Shown here in pieces: positions 57,048-64,000 of a stretch of 64,000 bases of DNA. The notes beneath the pieces are model-generated. The model saw only the letters and a program-made list of their open reading frames with translations, was not told the DNA's origin and ran no database searches. Position 1 is the first letter of the stretch, and each line of letters opens with the position of its first letter. The stretch lies in NCBI RefSeq assembly GCF_002240055.1, contig NZ_CP016753.1:496001-560000 (forward strand), written 5' to 3'. The translations under genes and the position numbers were made by a program. The stretch comes from Leptotrichia sp. oral taxon 498. Its GTDB lineage: Bacteria; Fusobacteriota; Fusobacteriia; Fusobacteriales; Leptotrichiaceae.

Positions 57048-58481
57048 TTAACTTAACTTATCTAAAATCAGCTTGTTTATCATTTGTGGATTAGCTTTTC
57101 CACGAGATAACTTCATAGCTTGTCCCATAAGATATTTTAGTGCATTGCTCTTACCATTTTTATAATCTTCCACCGATTGTGCATTTTCAGCCAACACTTG
57201 ATCAACAATTTTCTCAATCGCACTGTCATCAGTAATTTGAACCAATCCTTTTTCTTTTACAATAATTTCAGGATCTTTATCTTCTGTCAATAAAATTTCA
57301 AATACATCTTTCGCTATTTTCGAGCTAATTGTTTTCACTTGAATCAATTTAATCAATTTCCCTAAACTTTTCGGCGTTACATTAAATTCTGAAATCGAAA
57401 TATTTTTTTCCTTCAACACTCTCAAAACTTCTGTCAACACCCAGTTTGCCGCAAGTCTTGGCTCTTTTGTATCATTTACAATTTCTTCATAATATTCAGC
57501 TAATTCTTGTTCCGAAGAAAGTGTCGCAGCTTCCATTTCATGCAATTTATACTCATTTACAAATCTTCTCGCTTTTTCATCAGCAAATTCTGGCATTTCA
57601 CCTTTTACTTTTTCAAGTCTCTCGTCAGAAATTACAAGTGTAGGCAAATCTGGCTCAGGGAAATATCTATAATCCATAGCTTCCTCTTTGCTTCTCATTG
57701 GCTTAGTTACAGCATTTTCCTCATCCCAAAGTCTAGTTTCCTGAACAACTCTTCCACCATTTTCAATCACTTCAATTTGTCTATTTGTTTCATATTCAAT
57801 GGCTCTCATAACCGCTTTGAATGAGTTTAAGTTCTTAGTTTCCGTTCTAGTACCCAATTCTTTTTCACCTTTTTTTCTAACAGAAACATTCGCATCACAT
57901 CTAAGCGACCCCAATTCCATACTTACATCACTAACTTTAGTATATTTTAATCTATCCTTCAATGTATTCAAGTACGCATAAGCCTCTTCAGCATTTTTAA
58001 TTTCTGGCTTAGAAATAATCTCGATTAACGGTACAGACGCTCTGTTGTAATTCAACAACGTTTCAGAAGTCGTGTGAATACTTTTCGCCGTATCTTCCTC
58101 AATTTGGATTCTCTCAATCCCGACAACTGCCTCTTTTCCAGAATTTGTCGTAATTTTCAAAGTCCCATTTTCCGCATAAGGTTTAAAATATTGCGTAATT
58201 TGATAATTTTTTGGTGAATCTGGATAAAAATAATTTTTTCTATCAAATTGACTCTCCTCATTTATTTCACATCTCAAGGCAAGTGCCGCTTTTATCGCAT
58301 AATCAAGCACTTTTTCATTCAATTTTGGCAATGCTCCTGGTTGACCAGTACACACTGGACACGCCGATGTATTTGGATGTTTGTTATCATAATCGGCATC
58401 ACACGAACACCATACTTTTGTTTTTGTTTTTAATTGACAATGCACTTCCAGTCCAATGACTGTTTCATATTCCATACTCAT
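57048..58481 (-). CDS. gatB: Asp-tRNA(Asn)/Glu-tRNA(Gln) amidotransferase subunit B
   Basis: A 477-residue GatB: YETVIGLEVHCQLKTKTKVWCSC at the N-terminus, NTSACPVCTGQPGALPKLN, KNYFYPDSPKNYQITQY, and the YRYFPEPDLPTLVIS motif. The C-terminal YqeY-like tail ends with KYLMGQAMKLSRGKANPQMINKLI. It phosphorylates mischarged Glu- or Asp-tRNA and receives ammonia from GatA. The start with ATG at 58481 has AAAGGA upstream. It is separated from gatA by a secreted-protein gene, an unusual arrangement. Confidence 0.97.
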   Translation of the reverse strand: MSMEYETVIGLEVHCQLKTKTKVWCSCDADYDNKHPNTSACPVCTGQPGALPKLNEKVLDYAIKAALALRCEINEESQFDRKNYFYPDSPKNYQITQYFKPYAENGTLKITTNSGKEAVVGIERIQIEEDTAKSIHTTSETLLNYNRASVPLIEIISKPEIKNAEEAYAYLNTLKDRLKYTKVSDVSMELGSLRCDANVSVRKKGEKELGTRTETKNLNSFKAVMRAIEYETNRQIEVIENGGRVVQETRLWDEENAVTKPMRSKEEAMDYRYFPEPDLPTLVISDERLEKVKGEMPEFADEKARRFVNEYKLHEMEAATLSSEQELAEYYEEIVNDTKEPRLAANWVLTEVLRVLKEKNISISEFNVTPKSLGKLIKLIQVKTISSKIAKDVFEILLTEDKDPEIIVKEKGLVQITDDSAIEKIVDQVLAENAQSVEDYKNGKSNALKYLMGQAMKLSRGKANPQMINKLILDKLS

Positions 58482-58555
58482 TTTCTAATATTTTTCCTTT
58501 CTTCTTTTTATTTTTTCATCTGTGATCTGGCTCAATAATTTTATTTTTGTTTATA

Positions 58556-58999
58556 CTAATCTAGTACTTCTACTGATTTTACCGACATTAAAACTTCCGA
58601 AAAATGATGAGCATTATATGAATGATATAATTCACCTGTCACTTTTATTTTTTTCCCGTATGCTTTTTTAGATTTTAATTTATTTATTAAATTACTATCC
58701 ATTGCTAACTGTATTTTATTCACACCTGTTTCTACAAGATTCATCTCATCATCTGCTCTACTAGGAACAACTTTTATAGGACTACTCAAAAATAAAAAAT
58801 AAGGATATGTTACTTCTCCTATTCTTATAGTAGCATCATAATAATGTTCTTCAATATCAAATACTCCTATTATTGAAACATCTGTTTCATAATAATATGT
58901 TTTTTGACTTCTCAAGTTAGAACTTGATTGTCCTTTTGCAAATACACTTATTGAACTAATTAATAATAAAACTAATAATAATAAAAATTTTCTTTTCAT
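58556..58999 (-). CDS. Secreted DUF4431-like protein between gatA and gatB
   Basis: A 147-residue exported protein with a signal peptide (ending SSISVFA). The mature part resembles DUF4431: TYYYETDVSIIGVFDIEEHYY, YPYFLFLSSPIKVVPS, IQLAMD, and the typical KIKVTGELYHSYNAHHFSEVLMSV near the C-terminus. Function is unknown. It splits gatA from gatB, sharing direction with 39 bp and 74 bp gaps, so it is co-transcribed by position although it has no evident link to tRNA amidation. ATG after AAGGAG. Confidence 0.7.
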   Translation of the reverse strand: MKRKFLLLLVLLLISSISVFAKGQSSSNLRSQKTYYYETDVSIIGVFDIEEHYYDATIRIGEVTYPYFLFLSSPIKVVPSRADDEMNLVETGVNKIQLAMDSNLINKLKSKKAYGKKIKVTGELYHSYNAHHFSEVLMSVKSVEVLD

Positions 59000-59038
59000 G
59001 ATTAATTCTCCTTCTTAAACTATTGAGCCAAATTAACT

Positions 59039-60502
59039 TTATACTTCAGGATATTCAATTTTCCCACGAACACCTTCAAATTTATGAGAAATATTAAACA
59101 ATAAATCTTCTCTAAAATAATTTCCGATTAACTGAATTCCAACAGGAAGTCCATCTACAAATCCAGCAGGTACTGAAATTGCAGGAAGCCCCGCCATATT
59201 TATTGATACGGTAAAAATATCTCCCAAATACATCTGGACTGGATCAGTAATTTTTTCACCTTTTTTAAATGCTATAGTTGGAGAAACTGGTGTTAATAAA
59301 ACATCTACTTCTTTTAATGCTTTTGAAAAATCATCTCTAATAAGTCTTCTAACTTGCGAAGCCTTTTTGTAATAAGCGTCATAGAATCCAGAACTTAACA
59401 CATAGTTTCCAATCATAATTCTTCTTTTTACTTCATCTCCAAAACCTTTTGTTCTTGACTCAACATACATTTTTTCCACATCTTCGTTGCTTTCTCTCAC
59501 ACCATATCTTACTCCGTCGTATCTTGACAAGTTTGAAGCAGCTTCAGCCGATGAAATTATGTAATAAGTAGAAATCGCATATTTTGAATATGGAAGTGAT
59601 ACTTCTTTAATTTCAGCTCCTAATTCCTTCAATTTTTCCACCGAATCCATTATCACTTTTTTAATATTTTCATCTAATCCTTCTGCAAAATATTCTTTTG
59701 GAATCCCAATTTTCAAGCCTTTCAAATCATTATTCAAACTTTCCAAATAGTTAGGAACTTCCACATTTACACTTGTCGCATCCTTTTCATCATATCCCGC
59801 AATTATTTGTAAAAGTCTTGCCAAATCCTCAGTTGATTTTGCCAAAGCTCCAATTTGATCAAGAGAAGATCCAAACGCCATAAGCCCGTATCTTGAAACT
59901 CTTCCATAAGTCGGCTTAATTCCAACAGTTCCAGTCAAACAAGCAGGTTGTCTAATACTTCCACCTGTATCCGAACCAAGTGCAATCGGTGCTTGTCCCG
60001 CTGCAACTATCGCTGCCGATCCTCCACTGCTTCCACCAGGCACTCTTGTTAAATCCCAAGGATTAGAAACTGATTTTATCGAAGAATTCTCATTTGAAGA
60101 CCCCATTGCAAACTCATCCATATTAGCCTTCCCAATTATTGGTGTCCCAGCTTTTTTCAATTTTTCCACAACTGTCGCATCATAAACTCCCACATAATTT
60201 TTAAGAATTTTCGATGCAGCCGTAGTCAAATCTCCTTTTGATACAATATTGTCCTTCAAAGCCACAGGCACTCCAAACAACAACTCATTATCATAATTTT
60301 TTCTAGCTTCTTCATTATTTTCAGAATCATATTTTTTTGCCTCATCTAAAGCCTTTTCAGGAAACACATTAGAAAATGCTCCTATTTTTTCTTCAGTTTT
60401 CTCAATTCTATCCAAAAAAGATTTTGTTACTTCTTCAGAAGTAATCTCTTTATTTTTTATCATTTTAGCTATTTCACTAGCCGTTTTTTTGTATAAACTC
60501 AT
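59039..60502 (-). CDS. gatA: Asp-tRNA(Asn)/Glu-tRNA(Gln) amidotransferase subunit A
   Basis: A 487-residue amidase-signature protein that frees ammonia from glutamine. The Ser-cisSer-Lys triad lies in VALKDNI (Lys), RVPGGSSGGSAAIVAAG and ALGSDTGGSIRQPA (Ser nucleophile). GIKPTYGRVSRYGLMAFGSSLDQ is a further GatA landmark. It is preceded by gatC (gap 129 bp). The presence of GatCAB implies that Gln-tRNA or Asn-tRNA is made by the indirect route. Confidence 0.98.
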   Translation of the reverse strand: MSLYKKTASEIAKMIKNKEITSEEVTKSFLDRIEKTEEKIGAFSNVFPEKALDEAKKYDSENNEEARKNYDNELLFGVPVALKDNIVSKGDLTTAASKILKNYVGVYDATVVEKLKKAGTPIIGKANMDEFAMGSSNENSSIKSVSNPWDLTRVPGGSSGGSAAIVAAGQAPIALGSDTGGSIRQPACLTGTVGIKPTYGRVSRYGLMAFGSSLDQIGALAKSTEDLARLLQIIAGYDEKDATSVNVEVPNYLESLNNDLKGLKIGIPKEYFAEGLDENIKKVIMDSVEKLKELGAEIKEVSLPYSKYAISTYYIISSAEAASNLSRYDGVRYGVRESNEDVEKMYVESRTKGFGDEVKRRIMIGNYVLSSGFYDAYYKKASQVRRLIRDDFSKALKEVDVLLTPVSPTIAFKKGEKITDPVQMYLGDIFTVSINMAGLPAISVPAGFVDGLPVGIQLIGNYFREDLLFNISHKFEGVRGKIEYPEV

Positions 60503-60631
60503 TTTTCCACCTTTCTAAATTTTTTCTAAAATGTATCTAAAAATCTCAATTTTTCAAAAAATTTTTTCTCTTCCAATTTTCAAACTTCTATTTTTCAAAA
60601 ATTCTACCAATCAGACATTTTTCAATACATC

Positions 60632-60931
60632 CTAATTATCCGCATTTTCTCCCACAACTTTTGGAACAATTATAAATTCCTCATCGCTATTTGGTGCATT
60701 TTCCAAGATTTCTTTCTTAATTCCACTATCCTTAACAACATCTTTTCTCAATACATCCTTTAAATCAAGCACATTAAAAAGTGGCTCAACCTCACTCGTA
60801 TCCACACTATTCAACTCTTCCATATGGTCAAAAATTTTATTCAAATCCACTCTAAATTTTTCAATTTCATTTTCCGAAAATTCCAGCTTTGAAAGCGCTG
60901 CTATTTTCAGTACATCTTCTTTGCTTAACAT
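60632..60931 (-). CDS. gatC: Asp-tRNA(Asn)/Glu-tRNA(Gln) amidotransferase subunit C
   Basis: A 99-residue GatC, the small stabilising subunit that wraps around GatA and GatB. Motifs: ALSKLEFSENEIEKFRVDLNKIFDHMEELNSVDTSEVEPLF and a VLRKDVV stretch, both standard. ATG after AAGGAGG. It is the first gene of the amidotransferase unit and lies 47 bp after the winged-helix/nuclease-like gene upstream. Confidence 0.96.
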   Translation of the reverse strand: MLSKEDVLKIAALSKLEFSENEIEKFRVDLNKIFDHMEELNSVDTSEVEPLFNVLDLKDVLRKDVVKDSGIKKEILENAPNSDEEFIIVPKVVGENADN

Positions 60932-60978
60932 TTTTCCTCCTTTATTTTTTACATTTCAATAATTAATAAAAATATCTC

Positions 60979-61740
60979 TTAAAAATTAATTCCCTGTAAA
61001 TTTTTCTTGGTTATTTCATAAAGTTCTACTAATCTGTTGTAACTTAAAAATTTTACTCTATTATTCACTTTTAAATCTTTAAAAGCTGAGTATCCTATTT
61101 TTTTCTCAAATTCCTTTTTTCTGATTTCATCGGCAACAATAAACATTTCTGTATAAAAATCTTGTAAATCATTGTACTTTAATAGTGAATTTTGTATATC
61201 TGTTGAATGTTCTACTTCAAAAAATGAATGTGGTAATTTTACTTCTTTATCATCAGAAAACCTATTATTAAACCAGATTACATCAATGGTTGAAGTTCTA
61301 TTTACTATTTTAGGATAACTAAATTTTGGAACTTTTTCAAGCGATCTCAAATCACCTAATTTTTTATTAATAAAATTTTTATTCTTATCTTGATTTGGAA
61401 TAAAAGTATCCATTTTTTTTAAATTTCCAATTTCTAATAGTAATCCTTGATAGTACGAATGATTAAACTTTATCATTTCTTCAGAATTTTTATTTTTTTC
61501 ATCTTCTTGGATTATTCCTCTTAACTCATTTTCTTTTCTAAATTGCTCTAATCCATATAATCCTGGCTTTATTTTATAAATTTCTTTTCTCTGCTGAACA
61601 ATCCTTCGTATACTAGCAAATGGTGTTTTTGTTTTCCATTCACACTCTTCTATCTTGAAAACTTCATGATTTAATTCTCCTAAAGTAGCAACTCCCCCCA
61701 ATTTTTCAAGTGTTAAAATAACAGCCTCATATTGTTTCAT
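60979..61740 (-). CDS. Winged-helix plus PD-(D/E)xK-like putative nuclease
   Basis: A 253-residue protein. Residues 1-65 look like a winged helix of the HARE-HTH type (YEAVILTLEKLGGVATLGELNHEV, FASIRRIVQQRKEIYKIKPGLYGL). The C-terminal part resembles a restriction-nuclease fold: Glu103 (LLLEIGNL), Asp153 (TIDVIWF) and Glu175/Glu177 (FFEVEHSTDIQNSLLKYNDL). The last motif has Glu-Val-Glu instead of the usual Glu-x-Lys. Its ATG is 10 bp after the stop of the DpnD/PcfM-like gene, whose TAG is part of the TAGGAG ribosome binding site. A nuclease function is inferred from motif spacing. Confidence 0.65.
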   Translation of the reverse strand: MKQYEAVILTLEKLGGVATLGELNHEVFKIEECEWKTKTPFASIRRIVQQRKEIYKIKPGLYGLEQFRKENELRGIIQEDEKNKNSEEMIKFNHSYYQGLLLEIGNLKKMDTFIPNQDKNKNFINKKLGDLRSLEKVPKFSYPKIVNRTSTIDVIWFNNRFSDDKEVKLPHSFFEVEHSTDIQNSLLKYNDLQDFYTEMFIVADEIRKKEFEKKIGYSAFKDLKVNNRVKFLSYNRLVELYEITKKNLQGINF

Positions 61741-61750
61741 TTTTTATCTC

Positions 61751-61954
61751 CTAAAATTCAATCCATTCTGAACATTCTTCCCCATCTGTTGTTTCTAAAA
61801 ACATAAGTCTACTTGTAACATTTCCTGGCTCAAGTACAAATTTCCCCTCATAATAATTTTTTTCTGCAATTTCAAAAGCTTTTCCCATATCTTCTGCTTC
61901 AATTTCAAATTCTCCTGAAACATGCTCTTCTATTACTATTTTAAATTTTTTCAT
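61751..61954 (-). CDS. DpnD/PcfM-like small protein
   Basis: A 67-residue protein resembling the DpnD/PcfM family found with restriction and conjugation genes: FKIVIEEHVSGEFEIEAEDMGKAFEIAEKNYYEG, then a C-terminal acidic segment ending in WIEF. Function is unknown even in the family. Its stop codon forms part of the ribosome binding site of the nuclease-like gene downstream, so the two are translationally linked. Start: ATG with a weak AAAGAGAG 12 nt upstream. Confidence 0.65.
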   Translation of the reverse strand: MKKFKIVIEEHVSGEFEIEAEDMGKAFEIAEKNYYEGKFVLEPGNVTSRLMFLETTDGEECSEWIEF

Positions 61955-61994
61955 TTGAAAATCAACTCTCTTTCCAAATCAGATTCTTCTTAAT

Positions 61995-62087
61995 TTATTC
62001 TGAAATTCCTTTAATATCCTCAATAATTGTGCTAAATAAAGTAGATTTTCCTACTCAATTTACTCCTACAAACAATTTTTTATTCGT
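61995..62087 (-). pseudogene. Remnant of a P-loop (zeta-toxin-like) gene
   Basis: Thirty-one codons on the minus strand read (Thr/ancestral Met)NKKLFVGVN-stop-VGKSTLFSTIIEDIKGISE-stop. With the internal TGA (62055-62057) taken as a mutated GGA, this is a perfect Walker A, GVNGVGKST, placed right at the N-terminus, as in zeta-toxin-like kinases. The first codon ACG (62085-62087) is one base from ATG. The rest of the gene is missing. It lies in the gap between the cold-shock/nuclease gene and the DpnD/PcfM-like gene. Confidence 0.55.
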
Positions 62088-62109
62088 AGCTCTATTAAAT
62101 TCCAATTTC

Positions 62110-63110
62110 TTATTCCATATCCCCTAATCTTCCTAATTTATCTGAAATATCCACTCTTGGGTTTGTAATTTTAGAAGATAACAGTTCTATTAAATTTTCT
62201 ATATTAATTTCTTTTATCTTAACTCTTTCTTTTTCTTTTATAGATCTTGTTTTTGAATTTCCCCCTTTAGTTATTATCCAAACTTGTTTTTTAGGCTCTT
62301 TTAACGCTATTTCCATTTTCTCAACTCTTATTGTATTTTGATTTATTTGACTAACATAGTTGTCTATTTGCATTTCTTTATAATCTTCTCTTAAAGTACA
62401 ATCATACAAAATATCAAGTTCATATGTTTTAATTATTCCATCAGCTCTTCCAGCTTGTTTTTTTCTAGAATATTGATACAATTCCACACCTAATAAATTT
62501 AATACAAGTGCACAATAATCTTCAAATGTTTCACCTTTTTTTATTTCATCTAAATTTGTTTTTAAAACATTGATTATTTCATTAGATGTTTTTTCTATCA
62601 AATTATTCCCTGTAATTTTTATTGTCGGAATATCATTACTTTTTGAAATTTCTGCTACCGAAAGAACATATCCATTTTTACTTCTCATAACTTTTAATTT
62701 AAAGAAAATTTCCTGATCATTGGTTAATCCATCAAAACTCAATCCATCTAAATAATTAATTGGAAAACTAGAATACAATATAAAGGTTCTCTCAAAATTT
62801 TCAGGAAATATGTGTTTATACTCTCTTCCTTTTTTATCAAGTTTTTTCAAACTTCTTATTTTACCTTTATGAGTTTCATTTTCGCTAGGAACTAAATTGA
62901 CATCATTTGCATATCTTTTTGTATCATCCACTTCATTCGGAGCAAAATAAACATAATCTCCAGCTTTCAAATCTTCAAGTTTAAATCCTTCTGCTAAACT
63001 AGCATTTCCAAAAATAAATTTTTTTTCATCTTTTCCATCATTGACAAGCCCATATCCTTTTTCAACAATTATTTTTTTATTATTCCGATTGAATATTCTT
63101 TTTTTCCCAT
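62110..63110 (-). CDS. Cold-shock-like domain plus nuclease-like protein, needs -1 frameshift
   Basis: The gene starts at ATG 63110 after GTGGAGG and reads 13 codons (MGKKEYSIGIIKK) to a UAA. If the ribosome slips -1 on A-AAA-AAA (63072-63078, T7 on the plus strand), reading continues for 320 more residues, giving 333 in total. The N-terminal 75 residues then match a cold-shock-like fold (GIIKKIIVEKGYGLV, KKFIFGN, LKAGDYVYF). The C-terminal part has FEDYCALVLNLLGVELYQYSRKKQAGRADGI and LYDCTLRED, a PD-(D/E)xK-like pattern without the usual Lys. Without slippage only an internal start near 62970 (TTG) is possible. Alternatives: frameshift mutation or base-call error in the homopolymer. Confidence 0.65.
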
Positions 63111-63138
63111 TTTATAATCCTCCACATTATAATTTAAA

Positions 63139-63768
63139 TTATGTATTTTTATTATCCTCAACCAAACCAAATTGCCTTTCCGTTTCTTTCTTTACAAACA
63201 AAAACTCTTTCAACGATTTTTCCTCAAAATCCTCATAATTATTTTTCAACTCACAAACCGCATTTCTAAGAATTTCCCCTTTTCTCACTCTTTTCGACAT
63301 TCCAAGAAAAACTCTCTCCAAAAAATCTAAATTTTTATACCTAGCTAAAACTCTTTCTCTCTTCAGCCAGTCAAAAAAATTTTTAAAATCATTTGGAAAA
63401 AATTTATCATATTTTTCAATATTTTTGATTATTTTTCTTTCAACTTTTTTCACATTCCCAAAATCAGGATTTCCACTAAAAATATTCCCAAAATTTTTGC
63501 ACAAAAAATGATCAACATACATATCCGATACAATCCCTTTAAAAATTCCAAATTTTTCTTGCAAAAATTCATTTAAAAAATTTTCTTTTCTATCAGAAAT
63601 TTTATCAATTAATCTATGTAAAATTATTCCGCTTTTTAAATTTTCCTGCAAATCAATTTTTTCGATTCTTCCTTTATAAAAATCTCCAGTAAAATTTCCA
63701 TAAAGTGTATTTTTATTTGTTTTTTCATCAATTTCAAGCGATATGACAGAATGTGCTAAATAGTTCAT
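63139..63768 (-). CDS. acpH: Acyl carrier protein phosphodiesterase
   Basis: A 209-residue HD-like phosphodiesterase that removes phosphopantetheine from ACP. The N-terminal MNYLAHSVISLE, GNFTGDFYKGR, ILHRLIDKISDRKENF and DMYVDHFLCKNF motifs are those of AcpH (DUF479). The C-terminus is rich in charged residues. The ATG follows TAGGAG. It lies 28 bp upstream of the cold-shock/nuclease-like gene and probably drives its transcription. Confidence 0.9.
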   Translation of the reverse strand: MNYLAHSVISLEIDEKTNKNTLYGNFTGDFYKGRIEKIDLQENLKSGIILHRLIDKISDRKENFLNEFLQEKFGIFKGIVSDMYVDHFLCKNFGNIFSGNPDFGNVKKVERKIIKNIEKYDKFFPNDFKNFFDWLKRERVLARYKNLDFLERVFLGMSKRVRKGEILRNAVCELKNNYEDFEEKSLKEFLFVKKETERQFGLVEDNKNT

Positions 63769-63809
63769 TTTGACTCCTACTTTTTATTTTTTTAGTGTAA
63801 AACTTAATT

Positions 63810-64000
63810 TTAAAAAGTTTTTAGAATTTCAGAAAAACTCTCAAATTCTCTAAAATTAATTCCATTTTCACTGCAAAACTTCACGGCTCTCGTTCCTTTT
63901 CTCACCAAGACAAAGTCAGCCACTTCCATCGCTCTATAGTCTGAAGGACCATCTCCTACATAAATTACTTCGTAACCTTGCTTTTTAAATTTTTCTACCG
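63810..64000 (-). CDS. MtnX-like HAD-family phosphatase (3' end only)
   Basis: Only the last 63 residues are present, and the 5' part lies beyond the window. They read VIYVGDGPSDYRAMEVADFVLVRKG, the HAD motif with GDGxSD, then KFCSENGINFREFESFSEIL. This matches the C-terminus of MtnX/phosphoserine-phosphatase-like HAD-IB enzymes, where MtnX acts in methionine salvage. The substrate here is not known. It runs into acpH with a 41-bp gap. Confidence 0.75.
   Translation of the reverse strand, partial: VEKFKKQGYEVIYVGDGPSDYRAMEVADFVLVRKGTRAVKFCSENGINFREFESFSEILKTF

Noticed and set aside
62110-62970. Treating the nuclease-like gene as a normal gene starting at 62970
   Set aside because: The start there is a TTG without a ribosome binding site, and conserved cold-shock-like sequence continues upstream to a good ATG at 63110 in the shifted frame.

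Overview
The window is about 64 kb of very AT-rich chromosome from a diderm, fermentative anaerobe, most likely a Fusobacteriota member of the Leptotrichia/Sneathia/Sebaldella type. The evidence is two tandem FadA-like adhesin genes, an OmpA-family protein, SPOR and lipoprotein genes, a pyruvate formate-lyase system, many PTS genes, N/K/E-rich low-complexity inserts in housekeeping proteins, and clean TTGACA-N17-TATAAT promoters. I saw no rRNA, tRNA or CRISPR array. The genus is inferred from these traits, not from a database match.

Layout. 1-3.1 kb: FadA-like pair, enolase, HPr. 3.1-4.9 kb: an IS200/IS605 element with intact tnpA and a tnpB broken by one amber codon. 4.9-10.4 kb: split transketolase, a GPH sugar symporter, an alpha/beta hydrolase and tmcAL, all leftward. 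10.6-12.7 kb (rightward): a glutamine amidotransferase-like protein, a membrane protein with a degenerate 2H-phosphoesterase-like domain, and a thioredoxin-like protein. 12.8-17.3 kb: a secreted esterase, pflA and pflB. 17.5-24.7 kb: one eight-gene leftward operon for uptake and breakdown of MurNAc-type and beta-linked sugars (two PTS permeases, a GH4 6-phospho-glycosidase, MupG, MurQ). 25-27.6 kb: mnmA and a second IS605-type copy that has lost tnpA but keeps an intact tnpB, its promoter and its right-end RNA region. 27.6-38.3 kb: coaX, an OPT transporter, a long recJ, tgt, rpmE2, dps, uppP, hemZ. 38.3-49.9 kb: ompA-like, proS, lipoproteins, nrnA, SPOR protein, mtnN, ddl, hslO, lysS, rlmH. 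50.3-54.3 kb: mutL and two mevalonate-pathway genes. 54.4-60.9 kb: a PASTA-type penicillin-binding protein and gatC-gatA-(secreted DUF4431-like)-gatB. 61-63.1 kb: a small accessory patch. 63.1-64 kb: acpH and the 3' end of an MtnX-like HAD phosphatase.

The most unusual stretch is 60979-63110. It holds a winged-helix plus PD-(D/E)xK-like protein, a DpnD/PcfM-like small protein whose stop codon forms part of the next gene's ribosome binding site, a 31-codon remnant of a P-loop (zeta-toxin-like) gene, and a cold-shock-domain plus nuclease-like gene. That last gene's reading frame is continuous only if the ribosome slips -1 on a perfectly phased A-AAA-AAA heptamer directly before a UAA stop. It looks like a decaying or regulated nuclease/defence module between gatC and acpH.

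Central metabolism forms a coherent picture: PTS uptake (HPr, EIIA/B/C), glycolysis (enolase), split transketolase, and mixed-acid fermentation through PflB/PflA, with cell-wall sugars fed in through MurQ. Regulation visible in the DNA includes a PerR/Fur-like palindrome at dps, a palindrome at the pflB start site, and intrinsic terminators between many units.
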